Shown piece by piece: positions 13,176-26,515 of a DNA stretch of 64,000 nucleotides; within the stretch, counting starts at the first letter, position 1; each line of letters starts with the position of its first letter. Below the pieces are notes generated by a model, which saw only the letters and a program-made list of their open reading frames with translations, did no database searches and was not told where the DNA came from. A program made the position numbers and the translations under genes. The stretch is from Aquilaria yunnanensis. Its lineage: Eukaryota; Streptophyta; Magnoliopsida; Malvales; Thymelaeaceae. The stretch covers positions 14,569,001 to 14,633,000 of the forward strand of contig CM077594.1 of assembly GCA_039654915.1 (NCBI GenBank), written 5' to 3'.

Positions 13176-14176
13176 AGTTTCGCAACTAAATTCTGGTACA
13201 ATTTTGGGTTGATAATAGGAGTGAAAAGATACCGGACGCATGACATAATTGGTCAACACAAGTACACCAAAACCGAACGACGTGGCGTGCTATTTATGTT
13301 TATTTGTTTACATAAATTGAACCTCCCTCTCATTCTTTGGAGAAATAAATGAAACAAATAAATCTCTCTGTTGTTTTAATGGATATAAATGACTGAATAT
13401 ATTTACGAATTCACCCTGTCACCTCACCCACTTTGTCTATTTACAATCTTACTGGCCAGTTTATTTTCTTTTAGATTTGTAATAGGGCATATATTAAGAA
13501 GTATAATTATTATCAATTAACTAATTAATATAACTAATTAATATGATACCCACTATTTTTTGTAATTGATTAGGATTTAAATTCTGACTTATGTAAATAG
13601 TTTCTTGTCTCTGTAACTAAAGAACAGAGTCTAAGTAGGCTCTTAATAAGATTCTTCTTATAACTCCCTCTTATAATATTATTCTGAGTATAGAAAAAGA
13701 TAAATATAAATACTTAGTTGATTCTTATTAAAAAGGTAAACTTATATTATGAATACTTAGTTTATTCTCTTATTAACTCCCTCTTACAATATAATTTCAA
13801 GTACCAAAAAAATATAAATACTTAGTTGATTCTCATTAAAAAGGTAAATTCATATTAATTTTCTCCATCCGAATTACCCTTCTCAGATCGACACAGAATT
13901 CTTTTTTTCTCCAAAATTTTATGCTTCAGCAATTTTTTTCTAACATTTTCCTTTTTCACCTCGCTCAGACTGCCTGCTAATAAAAACTCATTAAAATTTC
14001 CCTTTGACAAAACTTATTGATATGAGATCTTTAATTAGTTTGCTGTTTTTTTTTTTTTTTTTACTGAATGTTGACCATGGCTCGCTGATGTTCAACAAGC
14101 CATTTTTTTATGTTTATTTTAAAGTTTGCCATGGTATCCACCTAGGTATATCAGTGGACTGTGCCTAGTGGGCAAG
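13176..14176. other. Gene-free stretch with a tandem duplication
   Basis: AT-rich sequence without a recognisable gene. Within it, a block beginning taactccctctta and containing aatacttagttgattct is duplicated with a period of about 112 bases (about 13661-13860). Confidence 0.55.
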
Positions 14177-14187
14177 ATATTAAATAC

Positions 14188-15083
14188 GGCAAAATAAGCA
14201 ATTTTGCCACTAAAGTATGGGATTCAAAATAATTTTGTCACTTAAGTTTTATTATAGAGAAATTTACAGTAAATATTTTCAAAATAAGTATATTTGTCAT
14301 CAATAGTTTGGAATATGAGGATGTTTACCACTAGGGCTATTAATTATGTTAATATTGTGCTATTACAAAAAATATTCCATTAGAGTAAGGGTGAGTTAGA
14401 TAATCCACCACTAATATGTGACATATTTTTCATCAATAATGGACAGTTTTGCCTTCAATGTTTTCAAAACAAGCATATTTGTCATCAAGTTTTGACACCA
14501 ATAACGGTAGCAACATCTAGAAGGGGTGAACAAAGTAAAGAGTTGTCCAATGCCGGCAATTACGGTGGGCAAGCAACAATTACCCAGTAATTAATGCCGC
14601 TGAAGTTGAGCAAATCCATTAGTTTGAGTTACTGTGGTTAGGGCTAAGGCTGGGGCTGGAAGTGTGGCAGTTGTATGAGCAAGTTAAAGGAGATCATGGT
14701 TGAAGAATTATTAGTGCACTTATCTGGTCTTCCATTTCCAGTGAGTTGAGGAAGGCAAGTTGGAGATAATGGCTTTGGTGTTAAAGATGAAATATTAAGG
14801 TAAAAAATAGGAAAGAAATACAACTTAAATGACTATACAATAAATTTTCCTTTTTGACAAAATTTTCTTTTTACCATTTCTATCTGTGCCTGCCTCCACG
14901 TGTACTCCACCTTGAAAAAATATTGTCACATCATCATTCTGTCAGCATGTCTTGACATGTCATTAACGACAGTGGCAAATATGTCCATTTCAAAAACATT
15001 AGTAGCAAATTTCTTTGGAATAGAGCTTTAGGAGCAAAACTACCTTGAGTCATATACTTTAATAGCTAAATTGTCCTTTTTAC
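14188..15083. mobile_element. 896-base TIR element with perfect 11-base TSD
   Basis: The left end ggcaaaataagcaattttgc and about 90 following bases are inverted at the right end (reverse complement gtaaaaaggacaatttagct). The identical 11-mer atattaaatac flanks both sides (14177-14187 and 15084-15094). The terminal sequence and duplication length suggest a Mutator-like nonautonomous element. No transposase domain was seen inside. Confidence 0.82.
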
Positions 15084-15160
15084 ATATTAAATACTATCAA
15101 TGCTAAGTATACCATATCTTTTAATTTTAAAGTATACCGCATGATATACAACACCGCATA

Positions 15161-15683
15161 AAGGTGAGCATTATTCAGACAAAAATGAAAAAACTAAAAA
15201 TATCAATTATATTTGGATAAAATAGTTTTGTTTCTTTTCTAGTTCGGGTCAAAACTGAATTTCATATTCAATTATTGGATCATATACTTCAAACTGAATA
15301 GACTGAATAGTAATAAATATTTTATCATTATCTATAATGATCCTACAAATATAAAGTTATTTCTTACTAATTTTTACTATTATCCATATTGACCCTACAT
15401 ATATGAAATTATTTCATACTAATTTTGGATAATATATTGTCTATCTTTCTTTAATTTTGGGTATGAGAAGTAAAAATTTTAATATGTATCTTTTTTTTTT
15501 TCATATACTATGTGTCTAGGTCTTAAAAAGATAACCGAATAAACTGAAATATAATTTAGATGGTTTGGATCGGTTTTGACATGTAATTCGGACTATTTGA
15601 ATACACTTTATAAAAACCAAAAATCAATCGGATCATTATATTCGGATCAATTTCAAACTGAACCAACCAAATGCTTACTCTTA
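15161..15683. mobile_element. Decayed hAT-type MITE (probable)
   Basis: The left end taaaggtgagcatt and the right end aatgcttactctta are inverted copies with a few mismatches, and the interior carries degenerate ttcggttt-type motifs typical of plant hAT MITEs. No convincing 8-base duplication was found, so this is tentative. Confidence 0.4.
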
Positions 15684-18307
15684 GGCCATTGCATATCACT
15701 ACCATTTTCATGAAAAAAAAATGTTAGAATATTATTTTAAAATGAAATAATTAAATAAATTTTTTTCACCTTTTTATATGTATTCTAATTTTTCTTATTA
15801 CAATTTATCAAATATAAATAAACATATATGAAAGACAATATTTTTATACAACAAACATAAAACAAAATGTTATGTACCGAGCAAAATAGATATTACTCGG
15901 CAAGAAAAAAGCTAAATTATTGACATATGAGAATAATAATAATAATAATAATACATTTTCTAATGCCACATTGAGTTCCTAAATGACTCAAAGTATGACA
16001 CTTCTGTCCTAACTTGTTTTGCAAAGGCAATATATTTATCTTATGTTATAGAATTTTGGTTTTGAGTTAAAAAATTTTGCAAATGAAAGTAATATTTAGT
16101 CAAGACTATCAATGGTCAATAGTTAGTACCATCTAGTAAAGACTAAAGAGTTAGCATACCACCCCCCCCCCCACATACACATAAAAAAAGAAAGCAAAAC
16201 AAAAGAAAAAGTAACCAAGAAATAAAAGTAAATATTTATGTTAAAATATGTGTATTAATTACATTTTACTATTTTACATATTTATGTTTGATATTTTGAT
16301 GTAAAATGACAAAAAAAAAATAGCTTACATATCTCACAAAAATAGGATATCGTGATACTTACCTTATGCTATTTTGAAAAAAAATATACATAAAAGTGAT
16401 CGGTATATGAAATACCGTAAAACATCATAGTATACTATAGTATTTAACACAAAAAAATGATAAAATGAGAAAACATTTGTACCACGTACCGCATGATATA
16501 TCACGGTATTAAAAACCACACATGTGGGAGGTTTAGGATAGACAACAATAGTGACAAAGTCCCTCTAGGCAAGGAGGCAGCCTTTGTAGCGCAGCCTTTG
16601 CCGTTGCAAGTTGGAGCTCGGCCTATATAGCTGAGCTCCTCACTCTTGTCCAAAATCACTGTCTGGGTTTCACTTTTATCTCAGTCCAAAAATCCTAATG
16701 CCTAGTAAGATCCACACCTACCATACCAAGTTAGATCACAATTCTTGTCATCTCTTAGGCTTATGCCATTGACAGTATTCAAGAAGTTATCACCTCTGCT
16801 AAGGTGATGATTCTGAGTCTTTCTAGAAATAGGCTTTTACAATATTTTATTTGAGTTTTTCTCCTATTTGAATTATGGTTTATCTATTTTGCTATATTGT
16901 CCAATTGGAAATGCAAAAGAAAAAACATAAAAGCTCCATATTTGTCAACCATTTATTAAACCAATTTCTAGGTTCTTCATTCTAGTTGAAGCCTATAATA
17001 TAAAGACTTTAGGGATTTCAAATTCCACATTTCATTATCTCCATTGCGCTCTGCAAACGAGATAATGACAGAATTCATCAAATGGACAAAAATGGCCTAT
17101 CTTAATTGATATTGAGGATGAGGGAAGACTAGGAAAGTGTTGTCACATTGGCCAGTATGGGTAAAAGAAGGGGACAAACTTTACACTGTGTGGAAGGGAC
17201 AACAATAAAAACTCAGCTGTGGGATTAATTTGGATCATGAAAGGAATAACTCTATGGATAAGGGAGAAAACATGTACAGCAGAGGTAGGTACAGTGGCAA
17301 ACTTGTAATAAACACAGAAAACGTGACTAAGTTGAATATTTGTATGCCATGGTTAATATTTAGTTAGAAGAGAAAATAACCAACTTAAGTTGCCTTCAGC
17401 TTAAACCGACTGACTCTTAGAAATTACAAAAAGAATAAAATTGACATAACATACCTACTAAAATATTATTAAATTGTAGAATTTAAATAGATTAAGAACA
17501 TTTGAAGCCTTTAAATCTGTTGCACCTTTTGAATGAAGTCATCAATCTTTCTATATAAAGTTTCATTTGGGAATAACGTCTAAAATTATTGTTAAAGGTT
17601 GGGATAAATTTTATAAAACTGGTTTTCATTGTACGAAATTGAAATTTGATGTTGGAAATTGAATTTCTATACATACGTGAGCTTTTTTATAATTACCATA
17701 GTTATTATTTTGATAACTATCATATAAAAATAATTTTATAATTACCATATTTAATGTTTCTTTAGAAAAAAAATTAAGCTAAATTATCTCTAAAATGTCC
17801 CCCAAATGAGAGTCAGTGTTTATGATATATATAAAACCATTGGTTATCAACATACTCTCTCCTCTATTTGAGGGCTTAGGAAGAGGATGTCGGTCACTAG
17901 CCTCATCATCGTGTTCCCACAAATAACGTCATTTGATAGCTAGTGAGCTTGTATGAAGTATTGTCCACTTTGGGGGCAGGGTCATATTGTTTTGTCATTA
18001 AAAAGGTACCTTATATAGGAGAGGGTGTTTTGGCTATATAAAGATCATAAGCTCATCATTATTATTTTATGTGGGATAGTTCCCTTAATAACCATTGCTT
18101 ATGAACATACGACCTCGACCAAAATGGACAATATCTTACATAAGCTTTTTGGCTGTCACCTTAATTTAAAAAAAAAACAAATGGGGATTAATAGAAAGTC
18201 AACATGGAATATATATTTCATGAATATATAAGAAAACCTTGACTTTTTGAGGTTTAATGAAAATTACATGTGTGTCTCTTAAGTTTACTGTACTTTCCAC
18301 CTCACTT
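15684..18307. other. Gene-free stretch with simple repeats
   Basis: AT-rich sequence with an (AAT)n microsatellite at 15931-15953 and a run of 11 C at 16161-16171. A less AT-rich patch at 16500-16800 has no recognisable reading frame. Confidence 0.5.
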
Positions 18308-18717
18308 ATTCCAACTAGAGGTGGGAATTGGGCCGGTTCGACCTGGCCTAGACTTAGATCAGCCTGCAGTCAAACCCACGATGGATTGGCCAAAGCCCGA
18401 CTCGGCACGACTAGGTTAGGGCCCTCTATAATGTGGGCCGAAATTGGGCTTGAGATGAGAGTCCCATGCAAAGCAACAAGGCCCCACCCACAACCCAGAA
18501 AAATTGGTTCGGACCGAGGCCTTTAGTTCGTGCCTCACGTTGAGCGATGGTAAAAAAACAGTTGTTCCTGAAATTTTTCCAAAAAAAGAAAGGGGTTAAT
18601 TATAGAATTGGTCCTTTAACGATTTTCTACAATGATTTTACCCTGAAATTTCACTTTCACACCTTTAACAACTCTATTTTAAGGCTTTTTTGGTCTAAAC
18701 AAATTTTGGCCCCCTCC

Positions 18718-18725
18718 TATAAATA
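18718..18725 (+). promoter_or_regulatory. TATA box of the hAT-A transposase
   Basis: tataaata in the context cctataaatagaaag. It is followed by a pyrimidine-rich leader and lies ~300 bases before the first recognisable transposase residues. The related hAT-B element has the same motif at the matching place. Confidence 0.5.
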
Positions 18726-18989
18726 GAAAGGTCATTTCCACTCTACCCTCACACCAAAATTCAATATCTCTTCCTCTACTATATTTTCTCAAGCATTTTA
18801 GTTTTTTTGCTAATCTCTTCCAAATTTCTTCATAATCTCCTTATATTTTTTTATTCATTACTACTATTATTTCGTTACTCATTACTTCAAGAGGAAAAAG
18901 GCAAGTCAGCAAAGACTTTATCTTCCCATACCATCGGCCTCCAAGACTTGTTCCATCGACGTTCTCGGCCAACCGAAAACGCAATCTCA

Positions 18990-20985
18990 ATCTAGGTGTT
19001 GCACGATGATGATGACCAAATCGATATGACGAATTATAATTTGAGTCTCAATGATCAATTATCCGACAATGATGTTGAAGAAGTGGATGCGACGACCGCT
19101 GAGTATACCTAAAGACAAGGACAAGGTAAATCCTCAAGACTAGTGGCTTGGGTTTGGCCCTTTGAGAGCATTATGAGCTCGTATTTGAAGGGAGGTCGAG
19201 GTACGGTAAATGCAAACACTATGGGAAAAAGTTGGTGCATAAAAAGAATTCCGACACTAGAACACTGTGTTGCCACATTTAAAATCAACATCCAAATGTC
19301 CTTTCTAATATTGTGACTAGTTCTGAAGGACAAACACAACTTGGGAGTACAACCGACATGTCAGGTATTTTTCGTTTTAACTAACAATCTTATAGAGAAG
19401 ACATGATAAATTGAATAATGCTTACTAAAAAACCTTTTTCACAAGCTGAAAATGTCCACCTAAAATCTTGGATTAAATTATAATTAAACCATGCATTTAA
19501 AAAAGTTTCTAGGAAAACAGCTAGGAAGGAAAGTTTTAAATTATTTAAAGCAGGAAAATTAAATTTGCAAGCCTATTTCTCTGCTTTTGATCATTGTGTG
19601 GCATTTACTTCTGACATGTAGACATCACCTGTAGATCAATCATATTATTGCGTTATTACTCATTAGATTGATTCTAATTGGGTCATGCAAAAATGCATTT
19701 TTTCATTTAGAGTCATTGAAACTGGTCATACTGATTATCACATATATAATTGCATCTCTACAAACTTTACGTGATTATTATTGTGCTGACAAAATCCTGT
19801 ACATTTCATTTGATAATACTTCTAACAATGATGTTGTCGCTCACTTTTTAAGCCAAGCATTGAAATCGCCTTTTAACGGTGCATTCTTTCACATTAGATG
19901 CATATGTCACATTTTGAACCTTTGTGTGCAAAAAGATTTAGAAGTTCTCCAAAATGAGATTTTACCTATTCAGAATTTATTGACATTTTTAAAATCAGGC
20001 CCCACTATGTTTCGTGAATTAAAAAGGTTTTGTTTTGAAAATCAAAAACCATTTTCTTACAGACAGTTTAAATTTGATTGTCTAACCTGGTGAAACTCCA
20101 CTTATTTTGATGTTGCAAGATGCATACCCATATGCAAATTTGTTGATGCATTTCATGAACTTGAAGATGAATTGTGAATTCCTTACGATTGAAGTCTGGG
20201 AAAAATGTTTTAAAACCAATGAATTGCTTAAGTTTTTTTACGAGATAACTGAATTTTTATCTAGTGTTTGTTACTCAACTATTCATCAAATTTTGCTTTA
20301 TTTAGTGAACATTACATATGCTTACATCAGTTTAAAGATTGTGAGTTATTGAAACCGGCTGTCGAAGCCCTGTGGGGTTAAGTGGCTTTAGTATTTAAAA
20401 AACATTCCACCTATCTTTTTAGTTACTTATTTGCTTGATCCATATGTCAAATTGATTGGCACGACTACATTGCTTGAAGACATTTATCATACTTATTCAG
20501 AAATGTCTTATATAAATGTTTTGGCTATATCTACTACTGCTTCCGAGTACTTGCATTCTTTGCACAAGTTATATTATGAGCGACCTTCAGATAAGATAAG
20601 ATCTGAAGTTTCTCAAACTGAGCATCTTAGGAGATCAATTTCATCAAGATTCAAAGCAACCCTCCAAATGCTGAAGCGTTTTCGACTGATGACATCAAAT
20701 TTAGATAAGGTCGATAACTATTTCAACATATCGTTCGAGCCAAGTAATGTCAACATATTAGAGTAGTGGAAATAAAAGAAATTAAGGTTTCTGATCTTAT
20801 TAATAATCGCATAGGAGATTCTCACCATTCAAGTCTTCACTGTAGTATTCGAGGTAGCATTTAATACAGGAAAATGGGTGTCCGAGGCAGTGGAAGTATG
20901 CATGTGTAACCAAGACTAGGGTCTTACAGCACTCTGAAAGCAAGACCAAAAGAGTTCTAATGATGAGGTAGTATCCAATAAAGAG
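18990..20985 (+). pseudogene. hAT transposase remnant (hAT-A)
   Basis: Pieces of one transposase can be followed in order on the plus strand, but stops and frameshifts separate them. They are: an acidic N-terminal segment at ~19000-19100 (DDQIDMTNYNLSLNDQ, then SDNDVEE); a BED-type zinc finger remnant at 19170-19290 in which the second cysteine of the KCKHY segment is a tyrosine; a central catalytic region at 19668-20352 containing FDNTSNNDV and HIRCICHILNLCV; a further core segment at 20431-20766; and a degenerate C-terminal dimerisation segment at ~20840-20930 (AFNTGKW, EAVEVCMCN). The copy cannot make active transposase. Confidence 0.85.
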
Positions 20986-21442
20986 ACTTGAATTTTTTTT
21001 CCTCAATACATACAGTTTATATTTAATCTGATCATACTGTTAAGTAATGGTGGCTGGTGGGCCGACCCGACCCGGCCGGCCGAGCTTGGGTCGGAGTTTT
21101 CGGGCCCCGGCACGCCCTGCATCAAAGTAGGGAGGGCCTGGGCCAGAGTGGGTCCAAGCTGGGCCGAGTTAATCTGATTTAAAATATATATATTTTAATA
21201 TGTTTTCAATCGTTGTTTGATAGTAATTTTATTAAATATATTTTTTTAGAAGAAACATCACCGCCGGTGCAAATTTTATTAATAAAAAAGCCAAACGGCA
21301 CTTACATAATTTGAAACGTGCTTTATACTTGAAAATGGCAAAATGTTGCATGGAAAAAAATGAAAAGATAAAACTTAAGATCTGTGCTTAACAACATAAT
21401 CAGATCAATTACATTCTTTAAATTGTAATGAAAACCTACAAT

Positions 21443-23330
21443 CTACTCTTGTTGGTCATCATCAGAAGGGACCTCATCATCAGAGCTTTTAATATCTTGT
21501 TTCCTTAAAGCAGCAAACGCCCAATCCCGGTTACAGACACAAACCTCAACTGCTTCAGGTGTGAGTCTTGCTCGTTTCTTCGAGATGACTCGTTTCCCTG
21601 TACTAAAAGCGGCTTCAAAGGCGATGGTTGAGACCGGAACTGCCAAAATCTCTTAATCCAGTATAGATAAGATTGAGAATCTTCCTCTTTTGTTCTTCCA
21701 CCACTTGAGGATGTTTTTCTCATTGTTATCAAATGAAGTGCTGAGGTAATCATTACATTCTACCAATCCTAGGTTTGTGGGTCTCGGTTGTTTGAGGATA
21801 CTTGCCGCTGGGTTGAACCTTGATGATGATGAGAAGGTGGAATGTCAGGCGAGTGTTGGATCGGATGACCTAACCTTATCAGAATGCTTAACGGAGTAGA
21901 GTTTGTATAACTCTCTCAAATTGTGGTCAGCTTCAGCAGAAATAGCAAGTGCAGAAACTTGTGTTTGACCTAAATATGTATAATAATATGCTTCTAACAA
22001 TTGCAGACAACCCGTGATTTTGAAATTTGGATCAAATGCACATGCAACAAGATAAATTTGTGGGATTTATTGAAAATAATCAAGTTATTTCTTTTGCATT
22101 GCTTCAACAGTTGGTTTCAAAAACTTATCGTCCTTGTATTGGTGAAAAAACATAGACAATATTTACAAAATATAACACTGCTTGATGCACTGTTGGGTAA
22201 TAAACCCCAGAGAAAAAGTTTGTTGTCTCATAAAAATATCTAAGCAACTCAATTAACTTAAAACATTTTTCCCAAATCTCGTCCGTTAACCAATCGCCTT
22301 GAACTTTTGAGTTCAAAAAATGAGTCAAAAGATTTGCCCATGGTTAAGTGTCATTTAACATTTCAAATGTTGAGTTTCATCGAGTGGGGCAATCGATTTT
22401 AAACCTTTTTCCAAGAAAAATTCACCTCATTTTCAATACAAAACATTTTAAATTCACGTGCTAATTTGTTCCTTGTTTTAACAAAAAGTAAAGCATTCTG
22501 AATTGGCTCAATTTGGTTTTGCAATTGTTGTAAATCATTTTGGACACATAAATTCAAAATGTGACACAAGCAACGAACATGAAATTTTTTTTCATCAAGC
22601 AATGGTTTTATTTCTTTTATCAATTCTCTCACCGCCGCATCATTGTTTGCAGCATTGTCAAAAAAATAGACAAAACTTTAACGGCAACAAAAAATTCACA
22701 CAAACTTTCAATAATGCAATTAAAAATATTCCAACCCGTATGATCAGATTCCATACATTTGAAAGCAATTATCCATTTTTTAATAACTCATTCATCATCT
22801 ATCCAATGAGCAGTTACACAATAATAATTTTGTCCTACTGGAGATGTCCACATATCAGATGTAAATAACAGACAATGATCAACAGCAGAAAAATATGCTT
22901 GTGAATCACTTCTCCTAGCTTCATAAAGTTTGAAGCTTTCTCTTCTGACCATTTGCCTAGAGTTTTTTTATAAGCAGGATTTAGATTTTCTTGGAAGAAT
23001 CTTTCAAAGTGTTCATCTTCAGCTTGTCTAAATGATTTTTCAGTAATCATCATCCAATTAATTAAACATTGCCTAACAGTTTTTGGATTAAATCAAAAAA
23101 TACCTGGACTGCCAGAGCTGCCAATACCCGTCAGTTGTGTTTGTTCACCGAAAATGCCACCAATGTCTCCATGGACTTTGCTCAAGTGCCTTGTAAGGGT
23201 GCCCGTCCCGGAATTCAATTTGCGTGTAAAATTGTTGTCGCAATGTTTGTACTTGGCATACCTCATTTCGCCTTCCCAAACTTGATCAAAATGTGCTTAA
23301 ACAGAAGCATTCAAATTCTCACTCTTCACT
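21443..23330 (-). pseudogene. hAT transposase remnant (hAT-B), main part
   Basis: Reading along the minus strand: a BED zinc finger region at ~23080-23300 (AKYKHCDNNFTRKLNSGTG, then LTRHLSKVHGD); a helical segment at 22835-23053; a core region at 22399-22632 (FHVRCLCHILNLCVQNDL); a segment at 22125-22328 (WEKCFKLIELLRYFYETTNF); and the C-terminal dimerisation domain at 21443-21646 (AFEAAFSTGKRVISKKRARL and EAVEVCVCNRDW). The pieces are in different frames and are split by stops. The N-terminal part is 23.5 kb away at 46878-47095 because the LTR retrotransposon inserted between them. Confidence 0.85.
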
Positions 23331-23681
23331 TGACTTCGTTCGGATTGCTTGCTTTGTGGTGTTGGTTGGGACCCCTTGGCACCGATTTGGGTCGATGGAA
23401 TTTCCCAAATGTGGCAACGTGCGGGTCTTCTGGAGTCGCCACCAATCGGTTTTCGCTCAGGTCGATTGGACACCTTAAAATTGGTCTGCAAGAGTTCGGG
23501 GATCGGGAGTACGGTTACGCTAAAACAACTTTGTTATAGCGCCCAAAATTGGCACCTTAGTTGATTTTAATTTTGTTTTGCTTTGCTTTTAGAAAAATTT
23601 CAGTTAATTTTCAATCTAGAATTTTTAACTGAATTAATCGGATGTGGATTTTTGGTAATTAATTTGTATAGAATTTTATAC

Positions 23682-25091
23682 TTCCGAACCATGGACTCTG
23701 CCGAGTCATTTGGACACGGAAGATTTTGATTCCGAACCATGGACTCTGCCGAGTCATTTGGACACAGAATTTGATGAACTTTTAAATAATTTAATCCATA
23801 TTGTAAATATGGATTTTTATCTTTGTATTTATTTAATTTATTTAGTAAAAAGTTTTTTCCAAACCATAGATCCTGCCGGATCATCCGGATATGGAAATTA
23901 ATTTTTTTATAATTAATTATTACATTCTTACTTATTATAGAATTAATTGTTAGTTTAATTACTAATTCATAATTCTTTTTGTTTATGAAATTTTTAGATT
24001 TATTAATAATCTAAAAATTTTATTTATTTTCTTTTTTTTTTCTTTCCTTTCTTTTCTTTTTTCTTATCTTTCCTTTCTTTTGTTTTTTTTTCTAGATTTT
24101 ATCTTTCCTTTCTTTTCTTTTTCTTATCTTTCTTTTCTTTTTTTCTCTTTTTTTTTATTAATTTTTCTTGTTTAATGAAGGATATTTATTATTTAAAGAA
24201 TTACTTAAAAAGTAATTAATTTTTTTAATAAGAAGTTAATTCAAAAAAAATTTTGATCATGGTACGGGGCGTTGTTACTCAGCCAGACCCTCTTCACTAG
24301 GTGAAGCAGCTCAAAAGCGGGCACGAGACAGTTTTCAGCCAATATACCATGAACTAAAAAAATTTTAGACTTAACAACATGGCTTAGATTTATTTTATAT
24401 TTTTTTATTTAATTAAAATTTTATTTATTCAATGATGAAGGCAAAATTCATATGTATTTTTCAAAAATAGAACAAAAGTCTTAATTTTGTTTTGAATGAA
24501 TTAAGCAAAAAAATGATTATTCAAGAAAAGAAACTAAAAAAAAAATTTATGTATATTTTAAACATAAAGGAAAATTTTTGATATTTATATGTTTTGTTTT
24601 TGATAAAAAAAAATTAACTAAAAAGAAGTGATTATTTAACAAGGATCTTAAAAAAATAAAATTTATATGTATATTTTAAAAAAAATAAAGGAAAGTTTTG
24701 ATATTTTTATTTCATTTTTATGTTCTTTTTTTTTATAAGTAATTTTAATTAATTAGTCTAAGATATTTAAGAGATAATTTAATCCTTTTGAATTTATTCT
24801 ATTTTTGAAATCATTTGCTAAGATTTTTATAAAGGAAACAAAAAGTTATATCTTTTCATTATTTTAGAAGAAATAAGCAAAATATTACTGAATAAAATAT
24901 TAACCCAAAAATTTTACTCTTTTTATTCTTTTTTATTAATAAAGAAAACTAAAAATTTATATTTTATTATTTTAATAAATAATTAATATATTAGTCCCAA
25001 AATTTTATTTTTAATAAAGAAAAGTTTATTTATATACTTTATTTAAAAATATTTCGAAGCCATAGATCTTGGCGGATCATTTGGTCATGGA
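23682..25091. repeat. Four 40-base dyad elements in the left LTR
   Basis: Copies at 23682-23721, 23730-23769, 23857-23896 and 25053-25091. Each begins ttcc (ttcg in the last), has a central gactc-tgcc-gagtc or gatcc-tgcc-ggatc hairpin, and ends in a ggaa-type motif (degenerate in the last copy), so it is an imperfect palindrome. The matching copies in the right LTR are at 43338-43377, 43386-43425, 43513-43552 and 44822-44861. Confidence 0.85.
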
Positions 25092-26159
25092 TTTTTAATT
25101 TTTGTTAAATTTTAATTATTTAATTAATTACTAATTTTAATTATAATTTTATTGGATTTTTCTTGAATTTTTAATTTTAAAGATATGTTTAAAAAGAATT
25201 GATTTGTATATTTTTTAGAATTATTTAATTATTTCTATTTATTAATTTTAACAAAAAGGAATAAAAAGTCAACTTTGTTATTTTTAAAGAAATAATAAAA
25301 AAAATAAAAATAATTGGCTTTTAAAAATGATTTTTTATTAGCCTTAATAATTAATTACAAAATAACCTTCTTTTAATTTTTATTTATTTATTTATTAGTA
25401 AAGGGTAAAGGTGAATTAAATAAAATAAAGTGGGGCTTTTTGGCCATCCACTTTAAAAATAAATAATAATAAAGGTTAGCAAAGTTGATTAAATTAATTA
25501 ACAACAATAATAGAAATTAGCCAAGTTTAATTAATTGTTAACAACAATAATAAAAAGTTAGTCAAGTTAATTAATTAACAACAATAATAAAAAGTTAGCC
25601 AAATTAATTAATTAATAACAATAATAAAAGTTAGCCAAATTAATTAATTGTTAATTAACCAAATTAATTAAATTAATTAATTAACAACAATAATAAAAAG
25701 TTAGTCAAGTTAATTAATTGTTAACAATAATAAAAGTTAGCCAAATTAATTAATTGTTAATTAACCAAGTTAATTAAATTAATTAATTAACAACAATAAT
25801 AAAAGTTAGCCAAATTAATTAATTGTTAATTAACCAAGTTAATTAAATTAATTAATTAACAACAATAATAAAAGTTAGACAATTTAATTAATTATTAACA
25901 ACAATAATAATAAAGGTTAGTAAAAATTAGCAAGTTAGTTGTTAATAACAAAAAAAAGAAAAAAAGGTTAGTAATAATAACAATAATAAACAAATAAATA
26001 AACAAGTAAAAAAAATAAAAGAGTTAATTAATTAATTTTCTGCAAAGACAAAATAAAAAGGTTAGTGACCAAATTGAAAGAAATTGAAAAGATGAAGTAT
26101 GGAATCAAGGTTTCACCTTTCAAAACAAGTTTTTGACTCTGAAGAACAAAGACGTGAAG

Positions 26160-26515
26160 GCGCGCGCGAAGGGGAGGTAGGCAGGGGCAGCTGGCGGCGC
26201 GGCGGGGCGGCGCGGTGGGGCGGCAAGGCGGCGCGGCGGGGCGGCGCGGTGGGGCGGGACGGCGGGGCGACGGCGGCGTCGGTGGGGCGGGACGGCAGGG
26301 CGACGGCGGCGTCGGTGGGGTGGGACGGCGGGGCGACGGCGGCGTCGGTGGGGCGGGACGGCAGGGCGATGGCGGCGTCGGTGGGGTGGGACGGCGGGGC
26401 GACGGCGGCGTCGGTGGGGTGGGACGGCGGGGCGACGGCGGCGTCGGTGGGGCGAGACGGCGGGGCGACGGCGGGACGGCGGCAGCAGGGCGACGGCAGC
26501 GGGATAGGACGGCGA
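26160..26515. repeat. GC-rich minisatellite in the left LTR
   Basis: A unit of about 33 bases built on gacggcggggcgacggcggcg is repeated roughly seven times in an otherwise AT-rich LTR. The corresponding block in the right LTR (~45935-46165) has fewer units. Open frames on both strands here encode only low-complexity Gly-Arg-Ala or Pro-Arg repeats and are not treated as genes. Confidence 0.85.

Noticed and set aside
18257..18526. 89-residue plus-strand frame at the left end of hAT-A
   Set aside because: It covers the TIR and GC-rich subterminal sequence of the transposon and lies upstream of the element's own TATA box.
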